Assembly (NCBI GenBank): GCA_030522415.1
Contig: CM060115.1
Span: 10,790,491 to 10,854,490, forward strand
Source: Channallabes apus
Lineage: Eukaryota; Chordata; Actinopteri; Siluriformes; Clariidae
Direction: 5' to 3'
Length of the DNA stretch: 64,000 nt
Shown piece by piece: positions 36,001 to 48,600 of this stretch (positions within the stretch are counted from its first letter, which is position 1; every line of letters starts with the position of its first letter). Position numbers and translations under genes: made by a program. The notes beneath the pieces are model-generated. The model did not search any database. It saw only the letters and a program-made list of their open reading frames with translations, and had not been told where the DNA came from.

Positions 36001-39000
36001 CTCGTCTGGACCATCTAAACAAAATGAATAATAATTTAAAAAAATCATTCAGCACAACGTCAGCCTGGTTTTGCTGCAATCAAACACACGGGCCTAATAG
36101 TAGCTTAATAGTGCAGAGATGACAAGTTGTGGTTTCCTGTTCTGGAAGTGGTGCTAGTGGTACAGTGGGTTGGCACTGTATGAGGCCGGAATGTCCACAT
36201 TTACTGCATTATTGAGGAAAAACAATCAGGTTTCATTATTTCTAGCCATTGCATAATTAAGTGAGAAAGGTGAACGAGTTGCACGGTGAAAATGTTGGAC
36301 ATGCTGCTATTTATTTGTTTTTTTTAATGTATTTTTTTCCATTTGAAAGGGCACCGCGCCCTGATAATGAACCCATGAACGCTCGATGAGCTTATTCAGA
36401 GAGATGATACTCTATCCAGGGCCGTCCTCGATCAGCTCTCAACAGGAGTTCTTTTCTTTTTTTTTTAATGTTCAACATATCCATGCTTTACTATTAATCC
36501 TAGCACTGCCTAATCCCTGCTTTTATTAAAGTCATAATCATTTCCGTAAAGGTTTAAGATTCCTCTGTACGATTTAGGTTGGTCTGTTGAAATAATGCTG
36601 ACTAAACTGAAACTCTACATACTGATGACAAAAAACGAGTAACGGCAACGAGGGTTTGTACTGGTGAAAAAACCAAAGTGTCGCGCTGCGGTTCTTGGAA
36701 GTCGTAGTGGCTCGTTAAGTAAAAACCCACACCAGAGGGTGTGTATCATGTGCTGATGAAGGGACACTAACATCCAGGTCTGTGAGAAGAAGAAGTCGGG
36801 ATTTATAAAAATGCACTACCGTGTATAATATTCATACTCTAGACTAAAACATGTTTTCTGCGAGGACATTAGTTTGCACAGATGAGTCTAAAAGTTGAGG
36901 TTTTCCACCAAGGGAAAGCCTTAGGGACGGAATTATTATTTCGTCATTATTATTTCATCATATTTGGTATTTTCTCTGATTTTTTTTTTGTTGCTCATTT
37001 TAATTTCAGAAGAGAGAGATAATCTTGAGCAAGACAGTAAAAAAAAAAATAATAATAAAAATTATAAAACTAATAACAGGAACTTGTTTTGTGTTGCTGT
37101 TCACAACATTAAATGCAACTAAAAATGGATAAATAGTACAATGTGCCTGCATGTTATTGTAAAATAATCAACCTTGGGGTACTAACGGGATCTGTGAACT
37201 GCATCGCAATGTGAGAACGACTGCGCCGCAGTCTGTGTCACCCGATTGTTATAAAAAAGAACGGAATAAAATTTCAAGAAAATGTCAAGAAAAAAAGATA
37301 TTACACTATACGTGTATATATAAAATATGAAAAAAAGACCATTGCAAAATAATCAGTTTCCTTATGTTTTTTTTCTTGTGTTGGTGAGATGAATCATTTT
37401 ATTTAATTTTTGATGAACTGCTGACAATATTTCCCTTTAATTCAAAATATAACTAACTATTGTTATTTAAAGTGTATATTTAAAGAAAATGACATCATCA
37501 AAATAACCCTGGATCCTGCAGTGTTCGCAGAGCTGTAATACCTCAAAAAAAAAAAAAATGCAAATACTCTGTAAGCAAACTGTGTTAAATAACGTTAAGA
37601 AATCAGTATTTTATGAAATATCCCCGATTTGCATATGTTTTGGTTCTACACCGGTTTTTCACATTGCTGTTGGACAACTTTATATCACTCTTTCTGCAAA
37701 AAAAAAAAAAAAGCAAACAGCTCAGCTTTACTTGATGGTTTGTGACCCTCCATCTTCCTCTTGATGACGTTCCAGAAGTTTTCTACAGTTGTATATATAG
37801 TCGGAGTCGGCACCCAAAAATATATACACACTTCAGAGAAAGAAAAATTATACACCATAATATTTCTCTTTTCCCAAAGTGTACAGTAGTTAGGACACAC
37901 CCAGAAGTACAAACGTTTGGAAACACCTTCTAATTAAATGGTATGAACAATAATGAACATTCTAGAGACAAAATTTTTTTTTCTACTATGAAATAACACA
38001 CGCCATTGGGTAATTATTGTGTAACACCACCACCACCACCAATAACAACAACAACGGTTCAGTTCATTTAGAGTTACCAGCCTCAGGAATCACCAATTTA
38101 CAAACCGCACCTCAGATTCGAGCCGTTATGAAGCTTTACAGAGCAGAAGGATCAGATAAACATCTCAATATCAACTGTTCAGAGGAGATTATTGTCTATT
38201 TTGGACGCCTTAAGCATTGATTTACAGTGTAGAAAGAAATAAACAACAGTACCGATCATGGAATTACAAATGTGTCTAAACTTTTGACTGGTAGTTTGTA
38301 TGATTGCAGTTCACCATTTGAAAGATTTTATGATCTTGTTTGTGATGCGTTTCTTTATTCCAACATTTCACGTTTATTACACAATTATTTTAAAATAGAT
38401 ACTAGATACTGTAGACACATATACATATGTGATGTAATATATTTTTCTAGACACTTAAGCTATTCTATTTGGATCTTTTATAAGCATCTGGTCACACAGA
38501 TGGTGGCATGATTTTCCTCACACTGGTGCTGACAATACAACCTCCTGATCATGGCTTGGGAATCACTTCAAAAATGAAAGCTGTGATCACAGACTTATGA
38601 TTGTCTTTAAACTGTACCCATCGGAGCACCCCCCCCCCCCCCAGTGCTTTTAACACCTCGTTTGAGAGAAAGAAAACTTAAAATGCTGAAATGCCCAAGT
38701 AAATAAATAAAGATTCTGGGATAGCACAGTGATTAAGGCTTAGGATTAAGACTATGGTTTCCAGGTTTAAATCCCACAACTGCCAAGTTGGGCTCTTGAG
38801 CGAGGCCCTTAACCCTCAATTGCTCACATGTATTAGGAAACATAAATGTAAGTCGCTCTGGATAATGGTGTCTGTCTAAATAAATAAATAAATCTTGCAG
38901 GCTGTCAACAGTTCATTTACAGCTGGCAGGAGAAAACTTTTGTTTATTAATTAAGGGGCATTAACGAACAGACAGACAGACAGACAGAGTGACTGACTGA

Positions 39001-39646
39001 CTACCGGTCAAGTGGTCGTCCTGGTTTTTATTTCTTCCTGCTGTGTAAAAGTCATCCAACAGACTTGGAGCAGTTGGTGTCGAGACGTATCTGCTACTTA
39101 TGATCTGGAAATCCTTCATAACGGCTCTAATCTGAGGTGCTGTTTGTTATTAATTGGTGATTTCTGATGCTCTAAATGAACTTCTCCTCTGAAGTACGTT
39201 TTGGTCTTCATGAGAGCCAGTTTCATCTTGGTGCTTGATGTGTTCTTACAATACTGTTCTTGTAAGAATGATTCCAGAACAACTGACACACACTTTGCCA
39301 TATGTGTTATTTCACAGTTTTGAAATTGTTCTAGAATGTAGAAAATAAACTGCAAAAACAAACAAACAAACAAAAAAACATTGGGTTTGTCCAAACTTTT
39401 GACTGGTACTGTAAATAAATGCAGAAGTAAATAAATAAACAAATAATAAATAAATAAAATCGATGGATTGGGCAGAATTGGAGCAAGCATTTATTTCTAA
39501 TCTGATGCAAAGTTCAGCTAACTTTGCTTCATTTGGTGCCAAGGGAGCTGCTCTCCAGGTTCGTCTAATTGACTCATACATTCCCACAGTGGTGGAAAGC
39601 AAGATAAGGTCAGTTATTAAACAGCAGATTGTCTCTCTTTGCCAAA

Positions 39647-39685
<39 letters not shown>

Positions 39686-42600
39686 GCTTTACAGCATGCA
39701 GTGCACCAGCTCATCAAAAGCAAGGGGCTGTGCTCAATGTGTCTCGTGGATCAATCAATGCTACTTTGTCAAGTCTCTGGCAAGGATACAGCAGACAACA
39801 GTCTGTCTCTTGATCCGCAAGTTAACCAGCAGCAATTGCTCTTATTTGGCAAAAACAAAATCGGCACGCTATCGGCTCCAAAGCCAACAAAATGAAAGAG
39901 ACGCGCACTGTATAATCCTAACGTGACGGTTTACTGAGGTTTGGTGAACATCAACTCCCAACTGTACAGTTCGACTCGGACTTGATCCTACTTCAAACAG
40001 GACCACAGTCTCCAGATCTCCAGCGTCTGATGTGGTTCCCACAGTCGCGCTGGGAGGCCGAGGAGAGCGATGGGTCGGCGTGGAAGCTGCTCTTTAGTCG
40101 GATTCCACAGCTGCAGCGACAGTCTCAAGGCTGATGTGTCTACTGTGATTAGGTTCCTAATGAATGCAGAAATTACAGCCTTGGTGGCAGGCCGAGTAGT
40201 GTGCAGAGGGTATTTATAGCACGGGACACTTAGAGGAAGAGGAGGAGGAGGACAAGGAGGAGGAGGAGGAGGACGAAGAGGAGGGGATGTACTGTAAGCT
40301 AGTCTCTGCAGTCGGTAAACTATAAAAGCACTGAGAAGGACACATCAAGTGTGTATAGTGTACCTTTGCATTTAAAGTATTTGTATGTGTCAGTGGTCTC
40401 CAGTAAAACGTGGTCTGTTGTGAACTTCATGCCAGCAGTAGGAACGAAATCTGTCTAGGCATGTTTTATAATGTGACACACTGCCCAGAAAATGTTTTTT
40501 TTTTAAAAAGGACAAGAAGAAAAAAGTTGGTTACGTTAGCGACTATCTTTTTGACCTACCGGATGGATGAAAGTAAAATGTAAAGTCGCTCATCCGCAGG
40601 GACGTATAAATCTGAAACGTTCAAAGCAATAAGAGTTTGCTTTTTATACTCACGGGTTACAAAAAGAGCGATTTGCGTGTGGAGACTGACTGGAAATCTT
40701 TTTTTAAACCACTTTTGTATTCATTTCGTTCCCATTCCATAGTTGTGGGATCATGTAACTGTACCACTGGGAAAGAGGGACGAGGGGGAGGGGGGGTGAG
40801 GAAGGCCTGCCCACGTCTTCCACAGAAAAGAAGAAGAAGAAAAAAAAAAAAAGAAAGAAATCCTCAATGGATTTTACAATTCAGTGGAAATCGTAATAGG
40901 GACTGGGTCTCCACTGACCCTGGGTCAGGTTTAACTCTTTCAAACAGCTGCATGAAATGAGAGTGATAATTACGTGGGGAAAGTTCCTCGTATTCAGAGC
41001 TGGCTTACGTATTTGCTTTATACCTCTGAGGCTGACTGACTTTTCTTGAGTAGTACCGCCTGGTGTTTTTTTTTTTGATCATCCCCTTGAAACATGACTT
41101 TAAGGCCGGTTAAAAAGTCATGGGACAGAAAATGAGCCCTGAAGACACAGATTGCGCGTTTTGTTTTCGCTTTGACGCATGTCATATGATAAAAAAACGC
41201 AAAAGACATTTTGAGAAAATTTTATACCTTAGCAATATAAATATTTAATGGTAACGTACAATATGTCCGGCGGCTGTTCAAAAATTGCTTGTGGCAGTAG
41301 AAACGCAAGCAAAGTGAGTGCAGGATTTTTTGTGTGCAGGATTTAGTGAAGACATACGGTAGCACTCTGGGTCACAATAATATTAGAAATGTTTCGGTTT
41401 AGCTTTTAAAATGTTTATTTCATATTTTACTTCATTTACACGTCTTCTAAATGTCCCGTATAATTGTTTTTATACGCAAAAATATGATCGTAGTGTATAT
41501 AGTATACTTTTGGGTGGCTGGAACGGATTATCTGCATTTACAGTATTTCCTATTGGAATTTGCGGTTCGCAATACAAACGTTCGCCTTAAAGTGCTTGCC
41601 TCTGGAACGGATTAAATTCCTATGTAGAGTTACCGCTGTACATTACTGTACAGTGAATTTCCTTCTTTGCATATTCCATCGTAGCTGGGGTTAGAGCACA
41701 GGGTCACTATGGATTAGGGGCAAACTGGTGGAGTTTGGAAATAAAAGCTGGAAAAAAGCTGACCTTCCGATTTTATCATATTAAAATTCAGTTTCTTCAA
41801 AGGTGATCAATTCTTTTTTTCGAAGGTGATAAATTATTCAATCGTTCCATTAGAAACGACTGTATTTAGTAAAGACTCACTTTCGTGTACGCTTTATTCA
41901 TTCGGCCGCCGCTTGGCAACAAATCACAGAGTTGTTTCGAAGGCGATCGATACTAGAGTGGCTTAAATGTTTCAGTTGTATAACTGCTGATCTGATTCCA
42001 CTGACTAAGCCCAAGCTCTCGAAACTCTACAGTCTCAGCTCGCTGTATTCTTTCTTCCTCTGTCAGTCATCTCGTCTTTGTAGCTGAGTGCAGACGAGCT
42101 TTACGAGACCGTAGGCTCGTTCCTGTTCGGGGATTCTTCACAAAGACCAGCTAATCCCTAAACTCTCGCGGTTCACATCGGTGGAGTCTGGCAAGCTCGT
42201 ACTGTATGCGCACAAAATAAACAGAACAAAAGCAAAAACAGCCAAATGGTGAAGGAGGAGGGGGAGGAGGGACTGGATGGGAAGACACTGGCAACTTGAA
42301 TTGGATGTTCTCTAGAGGGAGTGGGAATGAAATAAATGGTGACATAATGCAGGAAAAATTGAGTTATCCTCTGTTCGTAGAATGTATCAACTTCAGGTAT
42401 GACTTGCGAATGTGCCAGTTAACAAGAAGAGCAGTCTCACACTCTGCGTTTACCTCACATCTTTATTTATTTATTTATGTATTTATTTATTTTTAAATAA
42501 CTAAGTCTAAATAACTAGGCTGTGCATAGGAACTAACAGAATTAACTTAACTGTAACAAGCTAGTTATGGGAATGAATCCAGAGAATGAAAAATAAACGA

Positions 42601-45600
42601 GTAAGTTTTGTGTAAGGTGTGATTTCATGCTTGCTCGATGAACTTTAGTCAAAATTAGGTCTCTGAGGATTGGCAGCTATACACTGATGTACCGTTGGCC
42701 TTTCTTAATGTTGCACAATCGTGTCGCAATGTGCTTGTTGGTCCGCTTAGCTCTATAAAGATATTATTGCCTTTAAAGATGGGAACTGCAACAAGTGCTC
42801 GTACGGTAGAGGCCTGTTGGGGCGGGAATCACGCTGCCCCGTGCTCACTCTTGAGACAGGGTTGCCAAATTGGGCTAGTTTAGAAATATTCTGCAGCTTT
42901 AATTGATGCGTTTACATGGACAATGATACCCCACTAATAATGAGAATAACATCCCAAGTGCATCATCTAAACACATCAATTAGAACCGTCTGACCCGATC
43001 TGACTTTGGACTTGAAATATTAGTCTGAACACACTTGATCTGATCATTTCTCTCTTGTTGGAACATATGTTTCTTATATATTGTCTATGTTTAATAACAG
43101 CCTGCGCGTTTTCCTCACATTCGGGTAACTTTAGGTGATGTGATGGAAATTTTCACTTTCATTCCTTATAGCATTAAAACTCAGCAAGAACTTTCATCTA
43201 CTGAGTTTCTGAGGCCAAGGAAGGATCACTGATAGTCTCACATTCCATACGTTTAATAATAAAGCAATCATAGATGAGAGTGAATTCTTGCAACCGATCA
43301 AAACGTGGAAACCGGAATTTACCGGCAAATGAAAAGAAGAATGAGAAGCCTGACCTCACCTTAAAGCTGAAGATAAATACTACATATTCTTTTTCTTCTT
43401 CTTCTATTATATTTTTTTGTACTCTGATTAAATTACTTGCACATCTTACTGATTCAGCGTTCATGTGAACAGTTGAGCTGAAATCTCAAATTCAACGGCA
43501 AGGTTTTTTGACGGGGTTCCCTAAATAGAACCATATACATACCATAATGCAAGAGTGACAACCTCTAAAATTCTATGAATGTCCTCCTGCTGCACCCAAC
43601 ACCCACGTTCATGAGCCGCCCCGGATTTAATAACAACAGCCTTGCGTGAACCGAGAATGAAAAACTGATACCCTGGATATGTAATCTGCTTGTCTTGGGG
43701 GCGCCTGGGGCAAGAGATTCATCCACCGCTGTGTGGTAATTTAAAATCTGCCTGAAATGTCAGGACATCTGAGATGACGCGGGGAGGAACGAGAGGAGAA
43801 CGTGTCTCTAAATAAGCCTCGAGGTGATTGGGTTTAAATGGACAACGCTACCCATTTTCTTTGGTGCGTGCTCGCGTTTGTTCTTTTGCTGAATAAAACT
43901 GTGAATCTTCGGCACTATTTGTCACCTTTAAATAGAATCTTCACACCTTAAAAAGCACTCTGTAATCTGCTAAATGACCAGTCATCGCTAATGTGCATCA
44001 GGCTTTGTGCATTATTAATGCTGACAGCTGTTTAATGATTAGAGTTAAATTCACTCCGTGCTAAAATCTTGATGAGATAAAAGTATGGAAAAGAAAAAAA
44101 AAAGAAATAATTATAACCTTGGAGAGAAAAAAAAAATCCTCACCATCTCATATGCAGCAAGGACCTTCTTTAGGACATCAGGCAGCACCCCCTGGGCCTC
44201 CATGCTCGGGTACTGCTCTTTCAGGTTGAACAGCACGAGAGGGTTGTTGTCGGCACCCGTGAGACGAGACGCCAGCGCCAGGATGCACTGTTTCAGGTTA
44301 GCCACCGCTGACAAACCGCAGAGCTCTTTAAACGACGCTACAGAGTTCTGGGGAAACACACAGCCACGTCACATTGTGAAAACTTCGGCATGCGAGATAG
44401 TCATTATATGCATTTAATGCAGCATTTAATATGAGCCACACATACAATATGTCTAAACATGACCTAATTCTTAAACAGAAATTTGTTTGTTTGTTTGTTT
44501 GTTTTCTGCTTTTCAGAAAGAAAAAGCAATGAGTAACCTTTTCATCAACCCTAACTGTTTCTTATCTACGAGTGAGAAATGAGTTGCTACAGGAAGTGGT
44601 TTAGTCTGTGTTACCTGCAAGATTTTTCAAAAGCGCAAAAGCTTTGACTAAGAAAAAAAAGAAAAGAGAGAAAAAAAAAAAAAACTACACGCATTTATAC
44701 AACTCCATTCACATTGAGTAGGACCGAGTTATTCCCAGCAAAGGACAGGAAACTCGGCAAGCAACACCCGACAGGACACCTAAGATTTGTTGTAGTTCTG
44801 AGGCGAGTCGATTGTATTCACAGGATGAGCAGAGCGTAACCAGCTATGCCACAAAAAAAAAAAAAAAAAAAAGAAACAGTATAAACAGTTCGGCTATATT
44901 ATTAATTACATGAGTTGATGTTTTCTTGCTCGCTTTTAAGAAGGTCTTTATAATGAAAAAAATGTAGTTATGATTGTTGCCAAAAAACATATTCTGAAAC
45001 CATGATGTGCTTGATTTTATTCATTATTAAAATAAAAGCCCATCCTGAAACACTTTAAATACTAGAAATGGAGTGATGTTAATGGATTTTTTTTTACAAA
45101 ATTAACTTTTCATTTATATACAGTATATGTTTGCATTCGAGGTGGTAATATGTTGTAGTTCTTCTATAATCCTGCAGGTGAACCATTCACACATTGTCAA
45201 GCAACGCAGGATCCTTTGTAGTAGGAGCAAATTATTTGCTAAATTTGTTTAGAATTGAAAACTTTGAATTAGAATTAGCACGGAATTGTGATGATATACC
45301 GGGTGGCCCCTGGTGATTCCTGTCCCGATGAGCTACACAGCATTTAATTGCACGCTAGATACTTCCAGTAGTTTTTATTACAGCAAGTCCCCTACATATG
45401 AACGAGCTCCCTTGCGAGAGTTTGTTTGTAAGTCCACTTTGTTCGTAAGTCCAACAATCCTTGACTAGGTACTAGGATGCTAACACAATTGGTGATACAC
45501 GGTATATATTACAGTACAGTGTTCTTTTGAACCGTGCAGATGCCACCTTCACACCTCGCTCCGTTCTCTCAATTATTTTTCACTTTTGTCTCCATTGTTT

Positions 45601-48600
45601 TTTGCTTGGTGCTTCTTAGCGGTACCAGCTTCATCACTCTGTTCAGAAATATTGCTCCTTGAGACAAATCAGACTGTAAGCATTAATGCTGCTGAATAGG
45701 ATTGAATTGTATATATCGCAATGACCAAACATGGAACTGAATCCCAGCTATAGTGAGAAGCTTTTAAAGATGTGTTTTGAGAGATGCGTACAGGTAAGGA
45801 GGTGATAGAGCTGGATGGGGTAAAAGACTAGAGAGCTCCTGCATCACTCCGAGATGAAGTAAAGGTTAAATCTCACTGCACCGCTATCTTCAGGTAGTCA
45901 AAGGGCATCATGGATGCCATCGAATGTGACCTATTAATTAAAAATAGGTCCAGGGTGGAAAAAGAAACTAGTTTGCACATAAATCCCAAAACTCTCTGTA
46001 CAGTAATACTTCCCCATACTTACTGCTCGTATTTCTTCCACGTTTTATAGCCGTATTTTATGAGCCTACAGCCCAGAGTTGCTCACTACATCAAATAGTA
46101 AATGGAAAAATGAAATAATTTCTCACCTGCACGTTCTCTCTGAGGTCAGTTCCTTCTCGAAGAGGTTGAATGGCAGTCTTAAAAACCTCATCCACCGCCT
46201 TGATGAGAAGAATCCTCATGGTGGCGTACTCCCGACTCCTCTTGCCTTTGCGAACTGACAGCCCTCTTTTGTGGGGCTTACCCCCTCCGCGTCGGTTGGT
46301 CATGGCGACGTGGACAAACAACCAAGCGTGAGGAAGCACCTCACCTGTTAACGACTGAAGGGGGATATGGCGAAAGCCTGGCTGTAGACATTCGAAAGGG
46401 ATAGTGTACTGACCGATGAATTCGTCCCCTATGTAGTCGTCGTCCAGGACGACAAAGCGTGCCATCGCTAACTCGGGGAGGTTAATCTGGAACTCGAAGC
46501 TCTCGTCGAAAAGGGGGTTGTCTCCGTTTTGATGGACGGTTTTAGTCCTTTGTTCGGCACAATCGGCTGGAATGCCATGGATCTCGACATACACGTAAGG
46601 GTCGACGACGTCACCTTTGGCGCCTGAGCCTTTGGGTTTGGGGAAATTTTGGCCGCTGATGATCTTTATGTGAAGGAGTTGCGGGGATACTCCGGGCACG
46701 GAATCTTTAGTATTTGCGCTAAAATAAGACACCTGCTCCCTCATTATGGATGGACGCAGCACATATCCGCAGTTGCCATTTTGCCTGAACCAGCCGATGT
46801 TCAGATCCATCATCAGACCGGGAGTCTGGTAGTTCATCGCGACTATCTGGCACCCGCACTTCCAAAAGTCCTGAGGGTTCATATTGCTAGAGTCGATTCG
46901 CATCGGACTGGGGTAAACCCTAGCGAGAAACTTTTTGTTGTAATTTACAAATTCGCCAGGAGAATCGCTAGCACACCTGCCAGCAAACACCTCATTGAAA
47001 GAGCAAATCTCCCAATGCTTCTGGTTCTGGAATGCCGTCTGAAAGTCCTTGAACTGAACAGATTTACACAAGGTCACCAGGTCCGAAAGGTCTTTGGAGA
47101 GCTGAAACTTTTTAGCTTGGGTTACAGTCGGCTGTTCCCCTCCTTCGATGTTCATTCGTTGAGACATTTCTGCTCCTTCGTCCTCGTCTGTGACTTCCCC
47201 CTCTGAGCTTGTGCAGGCGCTCCCTAGCTTCTTCGCTTTTAACAGAATCTTGCCTTTCAGATCGTTAGGGGAGGGAAGGTAGCTGTCTTCAGGTTTTGGT
47301 GGATCTGTGTGAATTTTGTCCCCGAGGATCTTTTTGAGGTGTTGAAACATTACTTTCTGCTGCTTTATGGAACAGTGATTCTCTACGCATAGAACCAGAG
47401 GGAATTCCGATGCTACAAAGGCGTACTTGTTTATGATGTCGATAACGTTTCGGAAGACGATCTGCGACGTCATGGTATGACCAGTGTAAATTACTGGCTC
47501 GTTGTCTGGCCCATCCCAGACATCGAGTTCTACGCTTCTACATCCCATTTTCAAAGCACGGATGTACCCTGTGATGTCCGAGGGACCCCTGAACTGGTCC
47601 TCGATTAAATAGGTGTTGTGAGAGGAGTTAATGTAATAGTGAGATAAAGGCTGGTTCATGTCTTGGCATACTGTCTTTTGTTCCGGATCAAAGATGTGGC
47701 AGTCGTTGGACATAAGGTAGTTTGTAAATCCATCTAATGACAAACAGCCCTTGAGCTGCCCCTCTTTTGATGGTTCATACCTCTGAATGACCTCTAAACT
47801 TGTGTCTTCACTAACCTGAGCCATGCCTTGCTCTGCCTCTAAAAAGATCATCAAGTCTTTTGTATCGAGAAATTCTTTGTTGCTAGAAAACTGAACGAGC
47901 AAGAAGTATATTTCCGGTCTTGTGCAAAGATCATGATAGATCTCAACAAATTCCTCTTTTGTAACCTCACACCCAATTTTGTCTTTTGCTTTGTGTAGCT
48001 CTTTAATTTTGAGCTCTATTTTAACATTTTTGAGTCCAGGATTTAATTTTTTGGTCATCTGTACGGCGGAGCAGAGACTTATACTTTTGCAGCCGCTAAC
48101 ATCAGCCTCATCGAAAAGATCCCCGAGCCAGGACGAGCGCAGGTTGTTCTGGCTGCTTTCGATCATGTTCAGGTTAAGTTTCCCATAGGATATTAGGTAC
48201 CTGAGCCCCGTCACCCAAATGTTAGCTACATCGGCTGTGTTTGCAACTAAATCCAGAGACTCGTAGTTCTCTCCATAAATGATTGAGAATGCACAGTCTT
48301 CGGAAATCTGATCATAAACACCATTGGTCCTGAAAGTATCCGTATTCTTACCAGTTCGAACTTCCTTAATGGACTTGACGTCTATTTTTGCTTTATCCGA
48401 CTCCTTTTTCGATGGCTCCCACCTGAGAGACTGCATGTCTGCATCAAGCAGAAAGTAACGATAGTAAACTCTGGAGTTGGACCGCACTTTCCTCAACTCG
48501 GAACCGTCCACCATGGCGTTGATGCAGTCGTTAGCGCTGCTGATCTTCTTTTCCATAGGCATGCTGCTGAAGGAGACAGTCTTCTTTCTCTCTTTGCGCT

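Larger units (their letters stand above)
36015..44143 (-). other. plcl2: plcl2 intron 3 (8.1 kb)
   Basis: Between exon 3 donor and exon 4 acceptor. Contains two Tc1-derived MITEs, a tRNA-like SINE, a palindromic MITE and the GA and GGA tracts listed. 43600-44050 is repeat-free but not identifiable. No other gene seen. Confidence 0.85.

Noticed and set aside
46091..46126. Extension of the exon 2 frame by [11 protein letters not shown]
   Set aside because: These codons follow a consensus donor (CAG|GTGAGA); the conserved protein continues in exon 3 instead.
46649..47206. 185-residue open frame on the plus strand
   Set aside because: It lies entirely antisense to plcl2 exon 2 and is a by-product of that exon's codon use; no family resemblance.
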